Assembly: GCA_016699575.1 (NCBI GenBank)
Contig: CP064979.1
Span: 3,596,001-3,660,000 of the forward strand
Direction: 5' to 3'
DNA from: Flavobacteriales bacterium
GTDB taxonomy: Bacteria; Bacteroidota; Bacteroidia; Flavobacteriales_F; PHOS-HE28
Length of the DNA stretch: 64,000 bases
Positions within the stretch are counted from its first letter, which is position 1. Every line of letters begins with the position of its first letter. The notes below the pieces were generated by a model. The model was not told the origin of the DNA, made no database searches, and saw nothing but the letters and a program-made list of their open reading frames with translations. Made by a program: the position numbers and the translations under genes. Of this stretch, positions 44,384 to 51,755 are shown piece after piece.

Positions 44384-45085
44384 GTGCGCCGCATCACTAT
44401 CGCCATCGACGGCTTTTCCTCCTGCGGGAAGAGTACCCTGGCCAAGCAGTTGGCGCACCACCTGCATTACACCTACATCGACAGCGGGGCCATGTACCGC
44501 GCAGTGGCGCTGTACGTCATCGAGAACGGGCTGGTGACCGAAGGTCAGCTGAATTCAACGGCTCTTTTGCGGGTGCTGAAACACATCCACATCGGCTTCA
44601 AGCACGATGATGGCACGCAGCGCAGCGAGACCTGGTTGGACGGCCGCAACGTGGAGCACCGCATCCGTGAAATGGACGTGAGCCACCATGTGACATTGGT
44701 GAGCCCCGTGCCCGAGGTGCGCGCCAAGCTGGTGCAGTTGCAGCAGCACATGGGGCAGGGCGGGGGCGTGGTGATGGACGGACGCGACATCGGCTCCGTG
44801 GTCTTCCCGCAGGCCGAGGTGAAGTTCTTCATGACCGCCAGCCCGGAGGTGAGGGCCCAGCGGCGCTACTTGGAACTGAAGGGACGCGGTGCCACCGTAA
44901 CGCTGGAGGACGTGCTGGAGAACATCGCCCGTCGCGATCTGGACGATACCACCCGCGCCGCCGATCCGCTCATCCAGGCCCCGGACGCCATCGTCATCGA
45001 CAACAGCGACCTCACCTCCGAAGAGCAGTTCGACATTGCACTAGGCCGTGTAGTGAAGGTGATCGGTGTGGTGACGGAAGCGTAG
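44384..45085 (+). CDS. cmk: Cytidylate kinase, 233 aa
   Basis: I take GTG 44384 as the start because the conserved ITIAIDGFSSCGKSTLAKQL, with the P-loop, begins three residues later. YIDSGAMYRAVALY, VVMDGRDIGSVVFP and RRDLDDTTRAADPL are Cmk blocks. It phosphorylates CMP and dCMP. The gene lies 34 bases after porQ and is likely co-transcribed. The longer frame from 44318 overlaps porQ and lacks conserved residues. Confidence 0.95.
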   Translation: MRRITIAIDGFSSCGKSTLAKQLAHHLHYTYIDSGAMYRAVALYVIENGLVTEGQLNSTALLRVLKHIHIGFKHDDGTQRSETWLDGRNVEHRIREMDVSHHVTLVSPVPEVRAKLVQLQQHMGQGGGVVMDGRDIGSVVFPQAEVKFFMTASPEVRAQRRYLELKGRGATVTLEDVLENIARRDLDDTTRAADPLIQAPDAIVIDNSDLTSEEQFDIALGRVVKVIGVVTEA

Positions 45086-45124
45086 CAAGCTTCAAGTGTC
45101 AAGGCTCAAGTGTCAAGCTCCAAG
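45086..45124. repeat. CTTGAG/CTTGACA word repeat after cmk
   Basis: Words CTTCAAGTGTCAAG and CTCAAGTGTCAAGCT, the reverse complement of the CTTGAG words found at the paaZ remnants, lie here between convergent genes and overlap the last codons of the phosphatase frame. Confidence 0.65.
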
Positions 45125-45472
45125 AAGCCCGCGCCGGAGAACATCCTCGAACTTGTCCTTCAGGATGGCGACCAACTCCGGTTGCATGAAGTCATAGATG
45201 TCCTCGATGCAGAGGCAGACGATCGGTTTCTTCTCATACCATTCAGGGAAGCGATCGCGGATGGTGTTCCGGTGGCGCTTCTCCATGACAACAACGGCAT
45301 CGGCCCACTCGAGATGCCATTCTTCGAGGACCACCGTGGCAGTGCGGTCCGTACCGGCGGAGTCCACATCGAAGCGCGGGTCGTTCTCGTAGATCTTGTG
45401 CGCGGTCGCCGACCGCAACCGGTTCACGGTGCAGACGAAGAGGATTCTCCTTTTTTCGGGACGCTCACTCAT
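45113..45472 (-). CDS. Low-molecular-weight protein-tyrosine-phosphatase-like protein, 119 aa
   Basis: The frame from ATG 45472 reads SERPEKRRILFVCTVNRLRS, giving the C-x5-R phosphate loop of the NRLRS(P/A)TA type. An acidic stretch with conserved Asp (SAGTDRTATVVL) follows, and CIEDIYDFMQPELV closes it. The end is short compared with many family members. It overlaps the zinc-ribbon gene by eight bases, so it is likely the second gene of that unit. The last codons run into a word repeat, so the C-terminus may have been remodelled. Confidence 0.78.
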   Translation of the reverse strand: MSERPEKRRILFVCTVNRLRSATAHKIYENDPRFDVDSAGTDRTATVVLEEWHLEWADAVVVMEKRHRNTIRDRFPEWYEKKPIVCLCIEDIYDFMQPELVAILKDKFEDVLRRGLLGA

Positions 45473-45779
45473 CGCCCGCGCGGAGGTGGCCACAAGCTGC
45501 ACAGACCTTAGCGGCTGGTGTGCGGTAAGGCTTCCCGCATGAGCTGCAAAGCGGTCCATGCATCGAAAGCGCGTGATGCATTATCGCATTGGGCTCTGTT
45601 TCTGCGAAGCCGGTCAGGGCGTTGTAGTAGTCCAGCAGTGGTTTGGCACGCGCTTCACGGGAAAAGTCCGGGCCGGTCGGTTTGAACATGAGCCCATATA
45701 ATCTTTTTGCTTCCGCGAATTCGGTGTCATCCAGCATGGGTACGACCATCTTGCAACGCCAACAGTAGAGTTCCTTCAT
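45465..45779 (-). CDS. Zinc-ribbon hypothetical protein, 104 aa
   Basis: Two Cys pairs, CWRC near the N-terminus and CSSCGKPYRTPAAKVCAACG near the C-terminus, form a zinc-ribbon pattern. The middle (YYNALTGFAETEPNAIMHHA) is conserved in similar small proteins I recall, without a known role. It is probably cytoplasmic. It overlaps the phosphatase gene downstream and lies ten bases upstream of the ispH stop. Confidence 0.75.
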   Translation of the reverse strand: MKELYCWRCKMVVPMLDDTEFAEAKRLYGLMFKPTGPDFSREARAKPLLDYYNALTGFAETEPNAIMHHALSMHGPLCSSCGKPYRTPAAKVCAACGHLRAGDE

Positions 45780-45788
45780 GTTGAATGG

Positions 45789-47015
45789 TCAGGCGGTGCA
45801 AAAACCTGAAATGGTCTCCAAAGGGTCGCGCACCCCCTCCACAAACCCCACCCCCTTCAGCATCACCCGGTCCAACAACGTATCCGGGCAGCTAGCGCCG
45901 CTGGTGAGGATGATCGTCAGCGGTCGTTTGGCAGGTAGCCAATTCGCGGTGCGTTCCAGTTTCTGCTCGGGATAGTTGAAGTGTTCGATCTCGTCGGCGC
46001 TCAGGATCTCCTTCTCGCCGTTGATGAAGTACGTCGGGAACTTGTGCTCCAACAGTTCCACCAAGTGACTGGTGTTGCTGCTGTTGTAGCCGCCCACCAC
46101 CAAGGCCAGGTCGGCCTCTTGCTTCAGCAGTTCGTTGGTGGCGTCCTGGTTGTCGTTGGTGGCGTAGCAGAGGGTATCGCGCGTGTCGGCGAAGTGGTTC
46201 TTCAGGTCGGCTTCACCGTGTTTCTTCGCCATCACTTGTTTCAGGTGGTCGGCGATCGCCTGCGTTTCCGTGGCGAGCATGGTGGTCTGGTTCACCACGC
46301 CGATGCGCGCGAGGTCTTTCGCCGGGTCGAAACCGGGCGTGCACTTCTTCCCGAAACGCTCCGCGAAGTGCGTTGCTGGCAGTTCACCGAGGATGATGCG
46401 ACCCAGTTCTTCGGCCTCGGCCATGTCCTTCACGATCACCGCTGGCGCCCCGGCGGCCGTATGGCTGAAGGTGGCGCGCGTCTCCTCGTGGCTGGCCTTG
46501 CCGTGGATCACCACGGAATAGTCCTGGGTGCCGAGCTGGGCACTGCGTTTCCACACCTTCTCCACGAAGGGGCAGGTGGTGTTGTGCTTCAATGGGTCGA
46601 TGCCGATGGCGCGCAGCCGGGCCTCCGTTTCCAACGTGGTGCCGAACGCCGGAATGATGACGATGTCCTCCGCCGTCAGTTCGTTCCAGTCCATCAGCAT
46701 CTGACCGTGGGTGTCTTGGATGAAGCGCAGGCCGTGGCTTTCGAGATCGGCGTTCACCTCCGGGTTGTGGATCATCTGGCTCAGCAGGAAGATCCGTTTG
46801 CCTGGGTTTTCTTCAAGCGCCTTGTAGCTGATCTCGATGGCGTTCTCCACCCCGTAACAGAACCCGAAATGCCTTGCGAACACAAACCGCACAGGGCCCA
46901 GGTCGAGGACGGTAGGGCTGAGGTCTTTCTTCTTGGGGTCTTGGGCCTTGCGCCACGCCTTCAACCGGCCGATGAGGTTGCTGCGGTAGTGGGTGGGGAT
47001 GGTGAAGGAGCGCAT
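45789..47015 (-). CDS. ispH: IspH, 4-hydroxy-3-methylbut-2-enyl diphosphate reductase, 408 aa
   Basis: Iron-sulfur cysteines are visible in FARHFGFCYGVENAIE, KHNTTCPFVEKVW and LTSGASCPDTLLDRV. The enzyme makes IPP and DMAPP in the last MEP-pathway step. At ~408 residues it is the longer form, with an N-terminal extension (MRSFTIPTHYRSNLIGRLKA) and a longer middle than the ~310-residue proteobacterial form. ATG 47015 is preferred over 47039 because conserved sequence begins there. It is probably upstream of the zinc-ribbon and phosphatase pair. Confidence 0.95.
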   Translation of the reverse strand: MRSFTIPTHYRSNLIGRLKAWRKAQDPKKKDLSPTVLDLGPVRFVFARHFGFCYGVENAIEISYKALEENPGKRIFLLSQMIHNPEVNADLESHGLRFIQDTHGQMLMDWNELTAEDIVIIPAFGTTLETEARLRAIGIDPLKHNTTCPFVEKVWKRSAQLGTQDYSVVIHGKASHEETRATFSHTAAGAPAVIVKDMAEAEELGRIILGELPATHFAERFGKKCTPGFDPAKDLARIGVVNQTTMLATETQAIADHLKQVMAKKHGEADLKNHFADTRDTLCYATNDNQDATNELLKQEADLALVVGGYNSSNTSHLVELLEHKFPTYFINGEKEILSADEIEHFNYPEQKLERTANWLPAKRPLTIILTSGASCPDTLLDRVMLKGVGFVEGVRDPLETISGFCTA

Positions 47016-47059
47016 CGGTGGGCGAAAGTAGAGAGCCATAGTACCATACCACTTGTGCC

Positions 47060-47221
47060 CATGTGTTCATGTGGCCATGGGTCCATGGGGTGCAAGCCGC
47101 TCTGGCTGTCCACTTCCGCTTGTTGTGCCGTGCAATTCAGTGCGCATCCGTGTTCGGGCTTCTTCGACCCCGGAAGTCGAGCCTCCATGGGCACATGCAC
47201 ACATGGCCACATGAACACATG
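47060..47221. repeat. 20-bp inverted repeat upstream of rpsA
   Basis: CATGTGTTCATGTGGCCATG at 47060-47079 is the perfect reverse complement of CATGGCCACATGAACACATG at 47202-47221. The 122 bases between carry no supported gene. The 330-base gap between ispH and rpsA holds this element and a -7 box. Confidence 0.85.
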
Positions 47222-47233
47222 CTTCCCCCCGGC

Positions 47234-47241
47234 TACATTCG
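47234..47241 (+). promoter_or_regulatory. Putative -7 box of rpsA
   Basis: TACATTCG stands 104 bases before ATG 47346 and shares its context GGCTACATTCGC with the rpsP promoter (54098). The long leader could hold control by S1 itself, which is known elsewhere, but no structure was verified. Confidence 0.45.
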
Positions 47242-47345
47242 CGCTCCCTTTTCGGGAAGGTCCGTGCAGTGGCACCCCGGGCCCAACATCCAAAACCCTC
47301 TCTGGCGTGCCGCCCTGGCCAGGGATACAAGTGAAGTGAGCCCCT

Positions 47346-49277
47346 ATGGCTACTGAACAGAAAGAGGCGACGATGGCGCCGCGCAGCAGCGCATCCATCA
47401 ACGACGGCAAGATCTCCTTTGCCGAACCACCCGCGGATTTCGATTGGAACAGCCTCGGCGACGATAACGTCGGTGGCGTTGCGCGCGAGACCCTGGAGAA
47501 GAGCTACGAGGAAAGCCTCAGCAGCATCGCCGAGAAGAGCGTGCTGGAAGGCACCGTGGTGGCCGTGGGCAAGAAGGAAGTGGTGATCAACATCGGCTAC
47601 AAGAGCGAAGGTGTTGTACCCGTGAGCGAGTTCCGCTACAAGCCCGACCTCGCCATTGGTGACAAGGTTGAGGTGTACATCGAGAAGCAGGAGGACAAGG
47701 GCGGCCAGATGGTCATCAGCCACAAGACGGCGCGTGTGCACCGTGCCTGGGGCCGCGTGAACGATGCCCTGATGAAGGACGAGATCATCACCGGTTTCGT
47801 GAAGTGCCGCACCAAGGGTGGTCTCATCGTGGACGTGTTCGGTCTCGAAGCGTTCCTGCCCGGCAGCCAGATCGACGTGAAGCCGATCCGCGACTACGAC
47901 CAGTTCGTGGGCAAGAACATGGAGTTCAAGGTGGTGAAGATCAACCAGGAGTTCAAGAACGTGGTGGTCTCGCACAAGGCGCTCATCGAAGCCGAACTGG
48001 AAGCCCAGAAGAAGCAGATCATCGGTGGCCTGGAGAAGGGCCAGGTGCTCGAGGGCACCGTCAAGAACATCACCACCTACGGTGTGTTCGTGGACCTCGG
48101 TGGCGTGGACGGACTGGTGCACATCACGGACCTCAGCTGGGGCCGCGTGAACCATCCGGAGGAGATCGTGAAGCTCGACGACAAGATCAATGTCGTTATC
48201 CTGGAGTTCGACGACGAGCGCAAGCGTATCGCCCTCGGCATGAAGCAACTGCAGCCCCACCCGTGGGATGCGCTGAGCGCCGAGATGAACGTGGGCGACA
48301 AGGTGAAGGGCAAGGTGATGGTGATCACCGACTACGGCGCGTTCGTGGAAGTGAAGCCGGGCGTGGAAGGCCTGCTGCACGTGAGCGAGATGAGCTGGAG
48401 CCAGCACCTGCGCAGCCCGAAGGACTTCCTGAAGGAACAGCAGGAGATCGATTGCGTGATCCTGAACATCGACCGCGACGCGCGCAAGATGAGCCTGGGC
48501 ATGAAGCAGCTCACGGCCGACCCTTGGTCGGACATCGAGTTCAAGTACCCTGTGGGCAGCCGCCACCAGGCCAAGGCCCGCAGCCTCACCCACTTCGGCA
48601 TCTTCGCCGAGCTGGAGGATGGCGTGGACGGCCTCATCCACATCAGCGACCTCAGCTGGACCAAGCGCATCAAGCACCCGAGCGAGTTCTGCGCCGTGGG
48701 CGACACCATCGAAGTGCAGGTGCTGGAAGTGGACAAGGAGAACCGCCGCTTGAGCCTCGGCCACAAGCAGGTGGAGGAGAACCCCTGGGAGGTGTTCGCC
48801 AACGTCTTCACACCGCTCAGCACGCATGAAGGCACCATCATCGGCCGCGCTGGCCAGAACTACGTGGTGGCACTGCCCTACGGCGTTGAAGGCATGGTTA
48901 GCGCCAAGAACCTGCGCAAAGAGGACGGCAGCAAGGCCGCCTTGGAGGACAAGCTGCCCTTCGTGGTGCTCGAGTTCAACGCAGAGGCACGCCGCATCGT
49001 GCTCAGCCACACACGCACCTTCGAGGTCGGCGACGACAGCGAAGTGGCAGCCGCAACCAGCGCACCGCGCCGCGGCCGCAAGGCCGGTGCCGATGGCGAT
49101 ACCGGTGGCGGACAGAGCCCGAGCGTGAAGAGCGTTAACGACAAAGTGGAGAAGAGCACCCTCGGTGATCTCAGCGTCCTCAGCGCCCTGAAGAGCAAGA
49201 TGGAAGCCGGCGAGTCGGCTGCCAAGGACAAGAAGAGCAAGAAGAAGGAAGAAGAGGAAGGCGCCAGCGAAGAGTAA
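47346..49277 (+). CDS. rpsA: Ribosomal protein S1, 643 aa
   Basis: At least six S1 OB-folds are visible, including VLEGTVVAVGKKEVVINIGY, ITGFVKCRTKGGLIVDVFGL, VLEGTVKNITTYGVFVDLGG, VKGKVMVITDYGAFVEVKPG and HQAKARSLTHFGIFAELEDG. S1 helps the small subunit bind mRNA. The N-terminal ~50 residues are acidic and unstructured, and the C-terminal ~75 residues are rich in Lys, Glu and Ser (KKSKKKEEEEGASEE). Confidence 0.96.
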   Translation: MATEQKEATMAPRSSASINDGKISFAEPPADFDWNSLGDDNVGGVARETLEKSYEESLSSIAEKSVLEGTVVAVGKKEVVINIGYKSEGVVPVSEFRYKPDLAIGDKVEVYIEKQEDKGGQMVISHKTARVHRAWGRVNDALMKDEIITGFVKCRTKGGLIVDVFGLEAFLPGSQIDVKPIRDYDQFVGKNMEFKVVKINQEFKNVVVSHKALIEAELEAQKKQIIGGLEKGQVLEGTVKNITTYGVFVDLGGVDGLVHITDLSWGRVNHPEEIVKLDDKINVVILEFDDERKRIALGMKQLQPHPWDALSAEMNVGDKVKGKVMVITDYGAFVEVKPGVEGLLHVSEMSWSQHLRSPKDFLKEQQEIDCVILNIDRDARKMSLGMKQLTADPWSDIEFKYPVGSRHQAKARSLTHFGIFAELEDGVDGLIHISDLSWTKRIKHPSEFCAVGDTIEVQVLEVDKENRRLSLGHKQVEENPWEVFANVFTPLSTHEGTIIGRAGQNYVVALPYGVEGMVSAKNLRKEDGSKAALEDKLPFVVLEFNAEARRIVLSHTRTFEVGDDSEVAAATSAPRRGRKAGADGDTGGGQSPSVKSVNDKVEKSTLGDLSVLSALKSKMEAGESAAKDKKSKKKEEEEGASEE

Positions 49278-49301
49278 GCGCTGCTCTCAAGGAACAAGGC
49301 T

Positions 49302-49327
49302 GCGGCCCTTCCGGAAGGAGGGGCCGC
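49302..49327. terminator. Hairpin between rpsA and the M1 peptidase gene
   Basis: GCGGCCC and GGGCCGC form the outer stem with a partly paired TTCCGGAAGGA centre. It lies between convergent stops. Confidence 0.6.
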
Positions 49328-49341
49328 GGTCGTTCTGGAGC

Positions 49342-51114
49342 TCAGAAGTACGGAGTTGGGCGGTTGTTCACTTTCACCTTGCCCGATGGTATCGAACTGC
49401 CCGCAGCCTTGTCCGCCTTCCTCGCGGTCGCGTACCAGTTCGCATCCACCTCAACTTTCGCTTTCTTGCCCTTGGTGGTGTACAGCTTGATCCACTCCGT
49501 ACTCACCGTTCCGTAGCCGCGTTCGCCGTTGATGATCAATCCAACGGGCATGGTGAAGCCCTCAACACAGTTCGTCCAGCGGACCCAGAGTTCCTTCTTC
49601 TTCACGCCGTACTCCAGCACCGGCACTTGCGTGGTACGCAGGTACTGATCGAAGATGCTCTTGTTGAGCAATGCGCGCGTGTCCTCGTTGTAGTTGATGA
49701 TGAAGTCCTCCACCGCAGCGCTGGTGGCCGGCACGAAGCGGAAGCGCTGGTGCATGGCGCGCATCATCGCTTTGAACACGCTGTCGCCGGTGACCTGGCG
49801 CACCATGTGCACCAGCGCGGCACCCTTGTAGTACATGTCACCGCTGCCTTCCTGGTTCACGCCGTACGGTCCAATGATGGGCCTGTCGTTGGCGATGTTC
49901 TTCCGCACCCCGGCGGCGTAGGCGTTCGCGGCGTCCTTGCCCAGCAGGCACTCCGTGAAGACCACTTCGCTGTACATGGTGAAGCCCTCGTGCACCCACA
50001 TGTCGGCGATGTCGGCCGTGGTGATGTTGTTGCCGAACCACTCGTGGCCGCTCTCGTGGATGATGATGTAGTCCCACTTCAGCCCGTGGCCGGTGCCGCT
50101 CAGGTCCCTGCCGAGGTAGCCATTCAGGTATTGGTTTCCGTAGGCCACCGCGCTCTGGTGCTCCATGCCGAGGTGAGGCGATTCCACCAGTTTGTAGCCG
50201 TCCTGGTAGAACGGGTAAGGGCCGAACCAGTCCTCGAAACAGGTCAGCATGGGCTTCACTTGTTTGAACTGTTCGCGGGCTTTCCTTTCATTGTAGGCCA
50301 GCACCCAGTAGTCGCAGTCGAGCTTGCCGTTCAACCCGTCGTACGTCTCATCGAAGTGCGCATACTTGCCGATGTACGGCACGAGGTTGTAGAGGTTGAT
50401 CGGGCTCGTTACCACCCAATGCCAAGTGCTGGTGCCGTTGTTGTGCTTGGATGTGCTTTGTAGGCGCCCATTGCCCACTGCTTGCAAACCGTCGGGCACG
50501 GTGATGTGCAGCATGGCTCCTGCATCGGGCTCGTCGCTTTGGTGGTCTTTGCACGGGTACCACACGCTGGCGCCCAGACCCTGGCACGCCACGCTCATCC
50601 ACGGGTTCCCTTCTGCGTCCGTTTTCCAGATCCAGCCGCCGTCCCAAGGCGGGTTTTTCGCGGCACGCGGGGTTCCGTGGTAGTAGATGGTGATGGATGA
50701 CAGATCGCCGCTCTTCATGGTGTCAGGAAGATCCACCCAGACCACATTGCCCTCGCGTGCCACGTTGGCGATGCGCTTCTCGCTGATCAGGAACGCGCCG
50801 TCGCGGAAGACATCCACACTCGTGGTGATGCTGTCCACTACCAAGGGTTGTTGCAGGTCGATCTGCATGCGGTTCCCCGTGGCCAGGGCCGCGAACGATA
50901 TGATGGTGGTACCGCGGATGGATTTGCTCTTGAAGTCGGGTGCAACGCTCACATCGTAGTGCGTAGCGTTCCACCATGCACGGCCAGGGCCGATGCTCCC
51001 GCGAAGCGTATCGGCCTTCGTGAACACCGTGCTGCCATCGCCGAGTTGGGCGTTGGCGCTTAGGAAGGCGGCTATCGCCGCCGCGGTAGCAGCGTACCTG
51101 ATGGTGGAAGTCAT
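49342..51114 (-). CDS. M1-family zinc metallopeptidase, 590 aa
   Basis: A signal peptide (MTSTIRYAATAAAIAAFLSA) is followed by the aminopeptidase N-terminal domain and the catalytic domain. HESGHEWFGNN gives HExxH at residues 353-357, and MWVHEGFTMYSE supplies the third zinc ligand at residue 376. GMEHQ replaces the usual GAMEN exopeptidase motif, so activity may differ from classical aminopeptidase N. There is no T9SS domain, and it should be periplasmic or outer-membrane linked. Confidence 0.94.
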   Translation of the reverse strand: MTSTIRYAATAAAIAAFLSANAQLGDGSTVFTKADTLRGSIGPGRAWWNATHYDVSVAPDFKSKSIRGTTIISFAALATGNRMQIDLQQPLVVDSITTSVDVFRDGAFLISEKRIANVAREGNVVWVDLPDTMKSGDLSSITIYYHGTPRAAKNPPWDGGWIWKTDAEGNPWMSVACQGLGASVWYPCKDHQSDEPDAGAMLHITVPDGLQAVGNGRLQSTSKHNNGTSTWHWVVTSPINLYNLVPYIGKYAHFDETYDGLNGKLDCDYWVLAYNERKAREQFKQVKPMLTCFEDWFGPYPFYQDGYKLVESPHLGMEHQSAVAYGNQYLNGYLGRDLSGTGHGLKWDYIIIHESGHEWFGNNITTADIADMWVHEGFTMYSEVVFTECLLGKDAANAYAAGVRKNIANDRPIIGPYGVNQEGSGDMYYKGAALVHMVRQVTGDSVFKAMMRAMHQRFRFVPATSAAVEDFIINYNEDTRALLNKSIFDQYLRTTQVPVLEYGVKKKELWVRWTNCVEGFTMPVGLIINGERGYGTVSTEWIKLYTTKGKKAKVEVDANWYATARKADKAAGSSIPSGKVKVNNRPTPYF

Positions 51115-51168
51115 GCTGGAAATGTAGGCGCCTGCCTAAAGGGTGCGCTCGAGGCCACTACGAACGGT

Positions 51169-51576
51169 TCAAGGCTTGGCGGGCGCTGCTGGGATCGGGG
51201 CCACAGGCTTGGGTTCCACGGCCGAAGGCATCGGTTGCGGGATCTCTTGCACCATTGTTCCATCAGCATTGCGCACCTGCACACCGAGCTTGCGTTGCGC
51301 GTATTTGTGCACCAGCACGCGCTGGTTGTTCATGGCCTCGGCCGAATCCGTGAAGAGCAGGAGGTCGTGGTCGGCCACATGCTTGAAGCTGCCGTACTCC
51401 TTCATCACGCGTTCCATGATCTGTTCGGTGGTGAAGCGCTCGCTCGTCACGAACACGTCGGTCATCTGCACCGTGGGGCCGTTGCGCCAGTTGCCGATCG
51501 CATAGGCGTAGATGGGCTTCTGGGCGAGCGCGGCCGTCGCCATCAGCAGCAGGAGGGAGGCGAGGAGGGTTCTCAT
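51169..51576 (-). CDS. Secreted hypothetical protein, 135 aa
   Basis: A signal peptide (MRTLLASLLLLMATAALAQ) precedes a mature KPIYAYAIGNWRNGPTVQMT. A helical middle (ERFTTEQIMERVMKEYGSF) and a Pro/Ala-rich tail (PMPSAVEPKPVAPIPAAPAK) follow. No family is recognised. The tail may span or extend from the cell wall. It ends 54 bases before the M1 gene start on the same strand. Confidence 0.65.
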   Translation of the reverse strand: MRTLLASLLLLMATAALAQKPIYAYAIGNWRNGPTVQMTDVFVTSERFTTEQIMERVMKEYGSFKHVADHDLLLFTDSAEAMNNQRVLVHKYAQRKLGVQVRNADGTMVQEIPQPMPSAVEPKPVAPIPAAPAKP

Positions 51577-51634
51577 GGTAAAGCGGCTACGCAAATGTCA
51601 TGCTTGGATCAGTTATTCAACCCGATTCCTTCCT

Positions 51635-51747
51635 ACTGGATCGCTTCGTCGCAGAGCTTCCTCGCGATGACGTACGTGCGATCGGCCCTGGTGGCGGGTC
51701 GCACCCACGTCATCGCGAGCGCCTTCATAGGCGCGAAGCGATCCAGT
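51635..51747. repeat. Long nested inverted repeat, 113 bp
   Basis: ACTGGATCGCTTCG (51635-51648) pairs with CGAAGCGATCCAGT (51734-51747), and CTCGCGATGACGT (51661-51673) pairs with ACGTCATCGCGAG (51707-51719). Such GGATCGCTTCG...GCGATGACG palindromes are dispersed in many Bacteroidota genomes; I recall them but cannot verify a copy number here. Confidence 0.85.
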
Positions 51748-51755
51748 CAACTTGT

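Noticed and set aside
45981..47339. 452-codon plus-strand frame across ispH.
   Set aside because: Antisense to a clear IspH with all three cysteines. No independent support.
47067..49010. Long open frame (647 codons) on the minus strand across rpsA.
   Set aside because: It is antisense to a certain S1 gene. Its His/Leu/Val-rich translation has no conserved block and arises from the codon bias of rpsA.
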